The translations under genes and the position numbers were made by a program. Positions 37,881 through 46,139 of a stretch of DNA of 64,000 bases are shown here, one piece after another. The stretch is from Chitinophaga chungangae (GTDB lineage Bacteria > Bacteroidota > Bacteroidia > Chitinophagales > Chitinophagaceae), in assembly GCF_017742215.1 (NCBI RefSeq), contig NZ_JAGHKP010000002.1, positions 1,026,737-1,090,736 on the forward strand. The letters run 5' to 3'. Below the pieces are notes generated by a model that worked only from the letters and a program-made list of their open reading frames with translations, was not told the DNA's origin and ran no database searches. How positions within the stretch are numbered: the first letter of the stretch is position 1; each line of letters opens with the position of its first letter.

Positions 37881-40572
37881 ACAAATATTAGATAATATTA
37901 AACAACGTTTATCCCTGCGTCAGCCTTTGCAAAACGCATTGGACATTATGGCTGATATTGCTGATAAATTGAAGCTGTCGAAAGCAGCCGTCAAAGAAGC
38001 TGAATATGAGCATTATCTTAAAGAGTGTCAGGAACGCATTCTTAAAAATTATCCAGCCTGCACAGATTTTCAAAGAGCGTTTCCATCCATTACATTTTCA
38101 ATTGCTACTGGCGTAGGGAAAACCCGGTTGATGGGTGCCTGTATTACCTACCTATACCTGGAAAGGGGAATCAGGAATTTCTTTGTTCTGGCGCCCAACC
38201 TTACTATTTATGATAAGTTGATTAAGGATTTTGGTGATCCGTCGCATGCTAAGTATGTGTTCAGTGGGATTGCTGAATTTGTACATAACCGTCCCGTTAT
38301 CATCACAGGTGATAATTATTCGCAACAAGGAAGCCTGTATGCGGAGAGCGAGATTCGCATCAATATTTTCAATATTTCTAAATTCAACTCCGACAATAGA
38401 GGGACCAGAAAAGAAGGCGTATCGCTTGCTCCCAAAATCAAAAGACTTTCTGAATACCTGGGTGAATCCTATTGGAATTACCTTTCCGGCCAGGATGATC
38501 TGGTAATCCTAATGGACGAGGCGCATCGTTACCATGCTGATGCATCCAAGAGTGCGATTAACGAACTGAGCCCCGTAATGGGAATTGAACTGACGGCAAC
38601 TCCCTTTGATGAAAAGAACATGCCTTTTAAGAATATTGTGTATGAATACAATCTGGCGCAGGCATTGGCGGATGGTCAGTATGTAAAAAATCCCGCTATT
38701 GCTAAGCGGAAGAACTTTCAGAAAGGCAATCTCACAGAGAAGGAGGTGGAACTAATCAAATTAGAAGATGCAGTTTCCATTCATCAGGATACCAAAACCG
38801 AACTGGAGCTCTACTCCAGGTCTAATAATGTAAAGTTGGTCAAGCCATTTATACTTGTTATCTGTAAGGATATCAATCATGCAAAGGAAACCTTTGACTT
38901 TATTAACTCGGAGGAATTTTATAAGGGAGAGTTTATTGGCAAGGTATTACAGATAGATAGCTCTACCAGAAAAGAAGAAGAAATTGATCGCCAGTTTGTT
39001 TCTTTGGAAGACCCTGATAACGAAATCGAAATTGTAATCCATGTTAATATGCTTAAAGAAGGGTGGGATGTTACCAATCTATACACGATTGTCCCGCTTC
39101 GGGCGGCAAATGCAGGTGTATTGATTGAGCAAACTATAGGCAGAGGGTTACGTTTGCCGTATGACGGCAAAAGAACTGGAGTAGATAAAGTTGATAAGCT
39201 AACCATTATTGCTCATGATAATTTTGATTCCGTTATTGCCGAAGCCCAAAATCCGAATTCGATACTCAATAAAGTATCTTTTGTAGAATTGGAGGATGCT
39301 GATCTGAATGTCAAAACTAAGGTAATCACGTCGCCTTCGGTAATAGATCAGCAACTGCAAACTGAGCAGGAAAAGATAGCGGCGATCGTTAACGTTAAAG
39401 AGAAGGAAAAGGCTCAGAATAATCTGGATGCGAAAAAGGCAATCGTCAATGTGTTGCCCTCTTTCAATAAATCCTCATTGGTAAAGAACGCCAGCGACTT
39501 AACAAAGCCTGAAGTAAAGGACGAAGTCATCCGTAGAATCACAGAAGATTTGAATAAGGGGCAAAGCAACTTATTTACACCTCAGATTGTAGAAGCAATT
39601 AAATTGGAATATGAAGACGTTGTAGCGGCATTTCAGCAACATATCATAGAGATTCCTCGCATGGACTTGGTTCAGGGAGAGATCAAAGCTTGGTTTGATG
39701 ATTTTGATCTGGATAGCTCCGGTTTTGATTTCAAGGCGTTGGATGAACAAATAATTCGAATGGGGTTGAAAGACAGAGTGGTGGAAACCTTGGGGGTATA
39801 TTCTAGTGGATCTTACGGAGATCCTCTTGATCTTATAGTAAGTGAATTGCTCAACTACCCGGAGATTGACTATGACGACAACGCCGACTTATTGTACAAA
39901 TTAGCCACACAAGCTAACGAAGCATTAGCCAGTACGCTGGATGGGGAAAGGGAGATAAGCAAGACGGTATTTCAATTTAAGAAAGCTATCGCAGCTCGGA
40001 TACACGACCAGATGCAAACACATTTTAGATTGACAAAACCTGATTATATAGCGCCTACCGTCTTGCCGTTCACCAGAATTGAACCGCATAGTTTTTCCGC
40101 TTTGGCAGATAACGGATATAGGGATTACAGAGATGTTGTAACACCAATATCATTCATACCTAAGCTGGTTTTTAATGGTTTTGAAAAGTCGTGTCATTTT
40201 GAATATAAGTTCGACTCGAAAACTGAACAAGATTTAGCGTTCGTTCTGGAGAATGATAAGGAAGTGCTGAAGTGGCTGCGTCCGGCGCCGAACCAGTTTC
40301 GGATTTATTGGAATAATAATTCTAGCCGCTATGAACCAGATTTCATAGTAGAAATTGCAGATACCATATTTATGGTAGAGCCAAAATCTAGCGCAAATAT
40401 TCAGGACGTTGATGTACTGGAGAAAAAAGAGGCGGCTGTTCAGTATTGCAAATTTGCGACCGAGCATAATGTGAAAAATGGTGGTAAGCAATGGAGATAT
40501 TTGTTGATTCCCCACAATGAAATTTCAAGAACTGTTTCTTTCAGTTATTTGACTGTCAAATTCGGTGAGTAG
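37873..40572 (+). CDS. Type III-like restriction subunit (Res) with C-terminal nuclease
   Basis: An 899-residue ATP-dependent restriction subunit. The helicase motor has Walker A ATGVGKT (78-84), DEAH at 215-218, ELTATPF (motif III) and IEQTIGRGLRLPY (motif VI). The C-terminal region carries a PD-ExK nuclease signature with Pro822-Asp823 and Glu836-x-Lys838 in EPDFIVEI and MVEPKSS. It would cleave unmodified DNA together with Mod. I start at the ATG at 37873, which overlaps the mod stop by eight bases; an upstream in-frame TTG at 37864 is less likely. Length is within the usual range for Res proteins. Confidence 0.93.
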   Translation: MNKQILDNIKQRLSLRQPLQNALDIMADIADKLKLSKAAVKEAEYEHYLKECQERILKNYPACTDFQRAFPSITFSIATGVGKTRLMGACITYLYLERGIRNFFVLAPNLTIYDKLIKDFGDPSHAKYVFSGIAEFVHNRPVIITGDNYSQQGSLYAESEIRINIFNISKFNSDNRGTRKEGVSLAPKIKRLSEYLGESYWNYLSGQDDLVILMDEAHRYHADASKSAINELSPVMGIELTATPFDEKNMPFKNIVYEYNLAQALADGQYVKNPAIAKRKNFQKGNLTEKEVELIKLEDAVSIHQDTKTELELYSRSNNVKLVKPFILVICKDINHAKETFDFINSEEFYKGEFIGKVLQIDSSTRKEEEIDRQFVSLEDPDNEIEIVIHVNMLKEGWDVTNLYTIVPLRAANAGVLIEQTIGRGLRLPYDGKRTGVDKVDKLTIIAHDNFDSVIAEAQNPNSILNKVSFVELEDADLNVKTKVITSPSVIDQQLQTEQEKIAAIVNVKEKEKAQNNLDAKKAIVNVLPSFNKSSLVKNASDLTKPEVKDEVIRRITEDLNKGQSNLFTPQIVEAIKLEYEDVVAAFQQHIIEIPRMDLVQGEIKAWFDDFDLDSSGFDFKALDEQIIRMGLKDRVVETLGVYSSGSYGDPLDLIVSELLNYPEIDYDDNADLLYKLATQANEALASTLDGEREISKTVFQFKKAIAARIHDQMQTHFRLTKPDYIAPTVLPFTRIEPHSFSALADNGYRDYRDVVTPISFIPKLVFNGFEKSCHFEYKFDSKTEQDLAFVLENDKEVLKWLRPAPNQFRIYWNNNSSRYEPDFIVEIADTIFMVEPKSSANIQDVDVLEKKEAAVQYCKFATEHNVKNGGKQWRYLLIPHNEISRTVSFSYLTVKFGE

Positions 40573-40737
40573 GAAAAAAATAGCACTAATTATTTTGGCA
40601 TATTTACGGTAGTGTTTAGATAACTGTGTAAAGGTTAGGATGGTAGGAATGGGAGTTCAGGGATATTGTATCTGTAACATTACATTCTCCACCCATTCAA
40701 ATTTCTATTGCCGAATTTGCAATCATCGATTAGTCTT

Positions 40738-41724
40738 TCACGTCTTTTCCAGTTGCCGCAGTCGACCTTGATACGATTGCCAGTAATTGCGTTTAGTGGT
40801 TTCATCCAGATAGGACGCCAACGTTAATTCCTGCACCTTATCTGTTTCGGAAAGCATAATTTGCCTGATTGCATCGAAGGAGGCCCGGGAAATGCCTGCC
40901 TGATCGGCCAATACGGAGAACTGCTGCATAATTTTCCCCTGCGCTAAATTTCCGGGTAACAGGCCATCATCTAAGGCGAAATCCTTGTCCTTAATATGAA
41001 TCCGGCTGTTAAGCAAGTCATACGCCGGACTCAGACGGTAATCACCCATTGGTGTTTCGAGAAGAGAAAAATTCTTGAAATGTGCATCACCATTTGAAAA
41101 GAGATAGTTGAACATGAGCAGCTTCAGTAATTTCGGCGCTTCCACGGGATAAGCCGGGACGTGTACTTGCATGAGCAGGAATAGCTGCAAATAGTTGCCG
41201 AGATATTTATAGTGTTCTCCGTGTGATTGGGGCGTACGCCCGGCTAGTGATGCAAAATCTTCCTGCGCGAGTTTTCTATCATTTTCATCGACATCAAAAC
41301 GTTTGGTGATGTACGCGGGTGCTCCATTCCGGAAGAAGATCAGCGCATTCTCCGCCGTTTCAATATGATATACTTGTCGCGCGATCTGCATGGTAAGGTG
41401 TTCATTTGCGGGCATCTGGTCCGGTCGCCGGCCGGCTGCCGGAATTGGTTTCAGGATGTAACTTCCTCGTTCGCCCTCGTTAATCAATCGAAGTTTGTTC
41501 TTCTCGAGCAGAACGGAGAATTTTTCTTGTACACCGGAGATAGATATGCGTTTTCTGTTCTCATCAAAGAGTTCATCCATTGCCGGATTAGTCGCGGGAG
41601 AATCATAGGGAAGAAGATGACTGACCTTGCGGCCCTTGAAGACCCTGACGAGTGCCGTTCGACTATAGGTATGGTAGCCAGCGGCCAGCGTACCGGGACA
41701 ATGTTGGATATCTGGTAAAGGCAT
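40738..41724 (-). CDS. HipT-like toxin kinase of a split HipA module
   Basis: A 328-residue HipA-fold Ser/Thr kinase lacking the N-terminal subdomain that full HipA carries. It has the glycine-rich-loop phosphorylation motif SISGVQEK with Ser61 and Ser63, the catalytic loop NGDAHFKN (Asp213, Asn218), and the metal-binding SPAYDLLNS (Asp236). The Ser-Ile-Ser pair resembles that reported for E. coli HipT of the HipBST system. HipA-type kinases phosphorylate aminoacyl-tRNA synthetases and halt growth; the target here is unknown. It follows hipS by two bases and hipB in the same operon, on the strand opposite the restriction genes. Confidence 0.88.
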   Translation of the reverse strand: MPLPDIQHCPGTLAAGYHTYSRTALVRVFKGRKVSHLLPYDSPATNPAMDELFDENRKRISISGVQEKFSVLLEKNKLRLINEGERGSYILKPIPAAGRRPDQMPANEHLTMQIARQVYHIETAENALIFFRNGAPAYITKRFDVDENDRKLAQEDFASLAGRTPQSHGEHYKYLGNYLQLFLLMQVHVPAYPVEAPKLLKLLMFNYLFSNGDAHFKNFSLLETPMGDYRLSPAYDLLNSRIHIKDKDFALDDGLLPGNLAQGKIMQQFSVLADQAGISRASFDAIRQIMLSETDKVQELTLASYLDETTKRNYWQSYQGRLRQLEKT

Positions 41725-41726
41725 GG

Positions 41727-42050
41727 TTAATCGATTTTAGACACGGTAACCGCGCCGATGGTATCTGTTTGGGCAATCGTCAGCAGTAACCCGAAATAGT
41801 CGGTCTTGTCCAAGTGGTTAAGTTGGCAAACGACCTGTTTGTTTGATCCTTCCGGCAGCATGTTGTAGAAGAACGGGAATAGGTGATTAGAATGGTATGG
41901 GGAGGCGGTCTTCGGCAATGTAAGGCTGATCGCCGGCTTGCTACTGTCTTCTACCCACGATGCGTTATACTGGAATGTGAACGTACCGTCATCATGTTGT
42001 GTTAAGACGCCGGCTTCTTGCCCTTTGAAAAGAATGTTAGCTGCTCTCAT
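41727..42050 (-). CDS. HipS-like small subunit (HipA N-terminal subdomain)
   Basis: A 107-residue protein that corresponds to the N-terminal subdomain missing from the neighbouring kinase. Motifs include SLTLPKTASPYHSNHLFPFF and FYNMLPEGSNK, which are found in full-length HipA before the kinase core. In the HipBST system of E. coli this small protein (HipS) is the antitoxin. The ATG at 42050 overlaps the stop of hipB by four bases, so the two are translationally coupled, and the kinase follows after two bases. That it neutralises the kinase here is inference from the family. Confidence 0.87.
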   Translation of the reverse strand: MRAANILFKGQEAGVLTQHDDGTFTFQYNASWVEDSSKPAISLTLPKTASPYHSNHLFPFFYNMLPEGSNKQVVCQLNHLDKTDYFGLLLTIAQTDTIGAVTVSKID

Positions 42051-42265
42051 GCGTTAATCCCCCTGTTTTTAATGATGACCGTTACCTCAAGGCCCAGTGC
42101 GTCACCGAGCTTTTGGAGCGTTTGCAAGGTAGGATTGCCCTTGCCGCTTTCAAATTGTTTCAAGGTTCTCAATGCTACGCCGGAAAGTTGAGCGAGCGTC
42201 TCCTGCGTCACATTTAGAGATTCCCTTCTGGCTTTCACGATGTTGAAAATTTCTTTGGAGTGCAT
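42047..42265 (-). CDS. HipB-like XRE-family DNA-binding protein
   Basis: A 72-residue helix-turn-helix protein of the Cro/C1 type (VTQETLAQLSGVALRTLKQF and NPTLQTLQKLGDALG), the usual HipB fold and size. It is the first gene of the split HipA operon and probably represses it by binding upstream repeats. Candidates are an inverted repeat at 42318-42339 and a direct repeat ATAGTA at 42267 and 42281, immediately before its start codon. Confidence 0.88.
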   Translation of the reverse strand: MHSKEIFNIVKARRESLNVTQETLAQLSGVALRTLKQFESGKGNPTLQTLQKLGDALGLEVTVIIKNRGINA

Positions 42266-42317
42266 TATAGTACCTATTTCATAGTAAAATTAAGCATTCT
42301 GGATTAAAATTCAATAT

Positions 42318-42339
42318 AAAGTGCAGTGAAAAGCACTTT
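42318..42339. promoter_or_regulatory. Inverted repeat upstream of hipB, possible operator
   Basis: AAAGTGC at 42318-42324 and GCACTTT at 42333-42339 form a perfect 7-base inverted repeat with an eight-base spacer, centred about 63 bases before the hipB ATG. It could be a HipB operator or an RNA hairpin. Confidence 0.4.
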
Positions 42340-42376
42340 TTAATTAAAATATGTATGAAGCACGGGCAAATACAAT

Positions 42377-42402
42377 AAAAAGGGCAGTATAGTGCCCTTT
42401 TT
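42377..42402. terminator. Bidirectional hairpin terminator
   Basis: AAAAAGGGCA at 42377-42386 pairs with TGCCCTTTTT at 42393-42402 around a six-base loop, giving a T-run on both strands. It sits between the hip module and the AbiEii fragment, insulating both directions. Confidence 0.85.
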
Positions 42403-42480
42403 GAATAATTCATCTTTCCATTCGTCCTTAAAGCCACCCAATGCTGCAAATATTCCCTTTCCATCGAAACAGGGGCATAA

Positions 42481-43083
42481 ATGCGTGAATTTTCTTGGAA
42501 AGCCATTCATTTCGGGTGTTTGGAAAAGAAAAAATCCATAAAATTCACCATAGAATCGGCATTCCTCAAATCCGAAACGTTTTGGAAAGAATTGGTGTTG
42601 GACGGCATTATTCTCCAGGCTGGCGTACAGGCGTCCCCGGGAATTAAGATCAAACTGGAAGTTGACCGACGGCCCCCACTCGGCTTCAAAACAGAAGAGA
42701 AATTGTTATTGAGACCGTTTTCGTTTTATGTAAAGTGTTTTACGCTGCCATGCCTTTTTGCAGAAAAAATGCATGTGCTGCTGTTCCGGAACTGGAAACA
42801 GCGGGTGAAGGGCCGCGATTGGTATGATCTTGAGTGGTATATTAAAAAAGGCATACCCCTCAACCTGCATCACTTTCTTCTCCGTGCGCAGGATACGGGC
42901 GATTGGCCTGCAGGCGAAATTACTGGAGAACAAGTCTTGCAATTATTAAAAGAAAAGATAGCCGCCGTTTCGTTTGACGCGATCCGGGAAGACATCGTCA
43001 GGTTTATTCCCGACGAAAACGTACTCGACATCTGGAGCCCGCAATATTTTAACGCCCTTGCCGACAAAATCAAATTCACCTGA
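42481..43083 (+). pseudogene. 5'-truncated AbiEii-type nucleotidyltransferase toxin
   Basis: The 200-residue frame matches the C-terminal part of AbiEii/AbiGii toxins, most clearly FTLPCLFAEKMHVLLFRNWK and QRVKGRDWYDLEWYIKK. The N-terminal nucleotidyltransferase motif of intact members (a GGTAL and a DLDF-type segment) is absent. In front of the frame are only 78 bases, then a terminator hairpin, so there is no room for the missing part. It is most likely a non-functional remnant; an AbiEi antitoxin gene is also missing. The start Met is simply the first one and may not be a real start. Confidence 0.75.
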
Positions 43084-43461
43084 ACAGCACACCCACACCC
43101 AACCAGGCGGACTATGGTCTCACCCACCTCGTTGCGGATCCCGGAAAGAAAAAACAAACAATCGACAGGAGATTGGCGGGATAAACAGTCCACGGCGAAA
43201 GATATTTCGAAACAACCGGCGCACAGTTGCTGTAATGCAAGATCCGGCAGTTCGATCTGCACCTGCTGATGCTCACCTTCGCCCAGTCCTATGGTATAAC
43301 GCCGCCCGGGCGCATACACGGCATAATAAGTAAAAGGCTCCAATGTTCTTTTCTGGCCGCGGGCATTTTCACTTTCCCCTCAATACCTTTCTTCGTTGCA
43401 CCTAGATCCATAGCTAAGGGGTAAATGCTCTCCCGGTAAGTTAATTAGTTTGCTACGCAAA
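43084..43461. other. 378-base stretch without a confident gene
   Basis: This stretch joins the island to the backbone. A minus-strand frame starting at ATG 43343 stays open through it and into the antisense of the AbiEii fragment (to 42870). Its first 86 residues (beginning MEPFTYYAVYAPGRRYTIGL) do not overlap another gene and could be a fragment of a real protein, but I recognise no family. I see no clear hairpin, attachment repeat or promoter. Confidence 0.3.
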
Positions 43462-44016
43462 TCAAAGATCCCCCATCTCCAGTCCTTCCTCCACCAAAGC
43501 CGCCGCCCTGGCCCGCAAGTCCTCATTCCCCTTATCACAGGTTTTCAGCACCGCCCGGTATTCCTTCAGAAAAACTTTCGCAAAATCCGGGTCATGCTCC
43601 ACCACGTCTTTCGCATTGTCGAGAATGTCCGCGTATTTGATGGTTTGCGATTGGGGTGAAGTGGAAGCCAGCCGCATCAGCTCCCGTGTTTTCCTGGCGC
43701 GGCGGTTCAGGCGCGGATAGGCGGCTTTCGTGAAAACGTCCGTCAGTTCTGTTACATAACGCAGCACAAGGTTAGCAGTATCATGATCCATGACCGATTC
43801 GAGGAAATCAAGCAATTCACGCGAAGAAACAGGCGTATCCTCCACCACATCGTGCAGCAACGCGGCGGCAAGCATCGCCATATCGCTGGAATATTCGCGA
43901 ACGGTTTCCATCACCCGGATGGGATGCACGATATACCGCTCCGGCGAATATTTCCGCGTCTGGTTGCCGTGCGCTTTGTCCGCAAAGTCGCGAACCGCCT
44001 GTAATATCTTATCCAT
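43462..44016 (-). CDS. SpoT/MESH1-like HD-domain hydrolase
   Basis: A 184-residue HD-domain protein. YIVHPIRVMETVREYSS, then ALLHDVVEDT, then IKYADILDNAKDV follow the order and spacing of the alarmone-hydrolase HD domain of SpoT and of small alarmone hydrolases (H, HD, D). There is no synthetase, TGS or ACT domain, so a stand-alone (p)ppGpp or related nucleotide hydrolase is likely but not proven. I start at ATG 44016, which overlaps the ligD end by eight bases; a longer frame to 44115 would lie within ligD and lacks homology-like sequence. It is the last gene of a four-gene operon. Confidence 0.8.
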   Translation of the reverse strand: MDKILQAVRDFADKAHGNQTRKYSPERYIVHPIRVMETVREYSSDMAMLAAALLHDVVEDTPVSSRELLDFLESVMDHDTANLVLRYVTELTDVFTKAAYPRLNRRARKTRELMRLASTSPQSQTIKYADILDNAKDVVEHDPDFAKVFLKEYRAVLKTCDKGNEDLRARAAALVEEGLEMGDL

Positions 44017-46138
44017 TCTTCGACCTGTATTTTGAAATGACAGCCTGCAAAGCGATTCCCTTCCCCAGCACCGGTTTAAAAATATCCCCGAGGCTTTCGG
44101 CGCGTTCGGCGGCATTGAAAATGTTGAAATCCTTCATCCGCAAACCTTTCTTCACTTCATTCCACTCCAAAGGCATCGACACCGTGGCGCCCGGTTTTGG
44201 CCGGAGGGCATAAGGCGCGGCCAGCGTCGCATGCGGACGGTTCTGTAAAAAATCCAAATACATCTTCCCGCCACGGTCCCGCACCGCCCGCTCGATGCTC
44301 GTAAACCGCGGTATCTCCCGGTGCACCAGCGTTACGATGATGCGCGCAAACTCTTTCGATTGTTCGTAAGTGTATTTTGCGCCAAGCGGAATGTAAATAT
44401 GCAGCCCGGTGGAACCGCTCGTTTTGCAATAACACGGCACTCCCATATCGTCCAGCACGGATTTGGTCACCAGCGCGGCTTCCACTACCTGGTCGAACGA
44501 CTGCTTCGCAGGGTCGAGGTCGATGATGCACCAGGTAGGATGTTCCGGTTTTTTGATGGTGCTGCTCCAGGGGTTCAGCTCGATGCAGCCCAGGCCGGCC
44601 ATATACAACAGGCTGGCCTCGTCCGTGGCGAGCATGAAGTTTTTTTTCTCCCCCTCGCTCGTTTCATACGGGTATTGCTCGATCCAGGCAGGAACTTTGC
44701 CCGTTACGTCTTTCTGGTAAAAACTTTCGCCGGTAATGCCGTTCGGGTGGCGGTTGAGCGACTGCGGCCGGTTTTTTAAATAAGGCAGAATAAACGGCGC
44801 AATGCGGTAATAATAATTGATCAGATCTCTTTTGGTGATCTTTTCCTTCGGCCAGTAAATTTTGCTGAGGTTCGTGAATTTCAGTTCTTCGCCGTTCACT
44901 TTCCGCACCTGCGTTTCGTCGGTCGGGTTCAGTAATGTTTTGCGGGAACTTTCCCCGCGAGGCGTAATGCCCGCCAGCGGTGAAACGATCTTCGAAACAG
45001 GAATTTCTTTTTCCAATCCCACCGCCTGCGCTTTTTTATCTTCCCGCAACCCTTCGAAAGACGGATGCCGCATCACCCCGTCAGATGTCATTTCCGCGAA
45101 GCTAACTTCCGCCACTATCGAGGGTTTCAGCCAAAATGCCTGCGCCTTCGGCGGATTGGGCCTGAAACGTGACGGTTTATTCACGTCCGGCTCTGTTGTG
45201 AACGGGCTCTTTTTTACCAGCAACGGCTTAAATTGCTGGAGCATGTCTTTTTGCTGCTGCTGGTTGAAGCCCGTGCCCACTTTGCCGGTATATTCCAGCT
45301 TGCCTTTGTTGTACACGCCCACCAGCAACGCGCTGAATGGTTTGGAAGAATCTTCATTTTTGGTATACCCGCCGATCACCACTTCCTGCCTTTTCTGCGA
45401 TTTGATCTTCAGCCATTCTTTCGTCCGTTCTCCGCTGTGGTAAAGGCTATCGGCCTTTTTAGCGAGAATGCCTTCCAGCCCCATTTCCCGCGCCGCGTTC
45501 AGCATTTCTTCGCCGGAAGTTTCAAAATCATGACTGAGCCGGATGAGCCCGGTTTTCGGTATAAGTTTCTTCAACTGCTCGCGCCTCGCAGTCAGCGGCA
45601 GACCGGTAAGGTCTTTGCCTTGGTACCACAACAGGTCGAACACAAAATATTGCAGCTCGCCGTCCGCTTCGCTGCGCCATTGCTGCAACGCGGAAAAGTT
45701 CGCCGTGCCCTGCTCGTTCACCACCACTACTTCACCATCCACCACGGCATTAATTCCCCACTTTTCGAGCGCGGCGTAAACAGGATAAAATTTTTCGTTG
45801 AAGGATTTATTGTTGCGGGAACGAAGCTCCGTCATGCCTTTTTTCATGAAAGCGATGGCGCGGTAACCGTCCCACTTGATCTCGTACAGCCAGCCTTCGC
45901 GGTCGAACGGCTGGTCAACCAGCGTGGCGAGCATCGGCAGGATTTCCGACGGTAACGGTTTTGCCGGCGCTTTTTTCACCGCGACGGTCATTCCGCCGGA
46001 AGGTGGTTTTGCTGCAGCCGCTGTTTTCCCGGCAGGTTTTTTCGCCGCTGCCGCAATCTTCATCGCTGCTTTTTTCGCTGCGGGTTTGTCCTGCGCCTTT
46101 ATCGCCTTTCCCTTTTTTATCGTCCGGGTTACTGCCAT
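44009..46138 (-). CDS. ligD: Second DNA ligase D, ligase-polymerase form without phosphoesterase
   Basis: A 709-residue LigD paralogue. A Lys/Ala-rich N-terminal tail (about 1-60) replaces the phosphoesterase domain of the copy at 1348-4005. The adenylating ligase (about 65-385, Lys88 in YEIKWDGYR) is followed by the primase-polymerase (about 420-709, catalytic IIDLDPA, CKTSGSTGLHIYIP). It could seal and fill breaks but not trim 3' ends by itself. No Ku gene is adjacent; instead it follows a zinc alcohol dehydrogenase by one base and overlaps an HD hydrolase by eight. The basic tail is reminiscent of histone-like linkers and may bind DNA. Confidence 0.95.
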   Translation of the reverse strand: MAVTRTIKKGKAIKAQDKPAAKKAAMKIAAAAKKPAGKTAAAAKPPSGGMTVAVKKAPAKPLPSEILPMLATLVDQPFDREGWLYEIKWDGYRAIAFMKKGMTELRSRNNKSFNEKFYPVYAALEKWGINAVVDGEVVVVNEQGTANFSALQQWRSEADGELQYFVFDLLWYQGKDLTGLPLTARREQLKKLIPKTGLIRLSHDFETSGEEMLNAAREMGLEGILAKKADSLYHSGERTKEWLKIKSQKRQEVVIGGYTKNEDSSKPFSALLVGVYNKGKLEYTGKVGTGFNQQQQKDMLQQFKPLLVKKSPFTTEPDVNKPSRFRPNPPKAQAFWLKPSIVAEVSFAEMTSDGVMRHPSFEGLREDKKAQAVGLEKEIPVSKIVSPLAGITPRGESSRKTLLNPTDETQVRKVNGEELKFTNLSKIYWPKEKITKRDLINYYYRIAPFILPYLKNRPQSLNRHPNGITGESFYQKDVTGKVPAWIEQYPYETSEGEKKNFMLATDEASLLYMAGLGCIELNPWSSTIKKPEHPTWCIIDLDPAKQSFDQVVEAALVTKSVLDDMGVPCYCKTSGSTGLHIYIPLGAKYTYEQSKEFARIIVTLVHREIPRFTSIERAVRDRGGKMYLDFLQNRPHATLAAPYALRPKPGATVSMPLEWNEVKKGLRMKDFNIFNAAERAESLGDIFKPVLGKGIALQAVISKYRSKNG

Positions 46139-46139
46139 A

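Noticed and set aside
32963-40572. DISARM or BREX assignment for the defence trio
   Set aside because: An SNF2 helicase and methylase are shared with DISARM, but DrmA, DrmB and DrmC are absent; no PglX, PglZ or BrxC-like protein supports BREX.
42870-43343. 157-codon minus-strand frame
   Set aside because: More than half is antisense to the AbiEii fragment and no family is recognised. The non-overlapping part is described as an unassigned stretch.
32590-43461. Attachment-site duplication of the tRNA-Asn 3' end
   Set aside because: I looked for a copy of the T arm and acceptor sequence near the island end and saw none; a tool search with mismatches would be needed.
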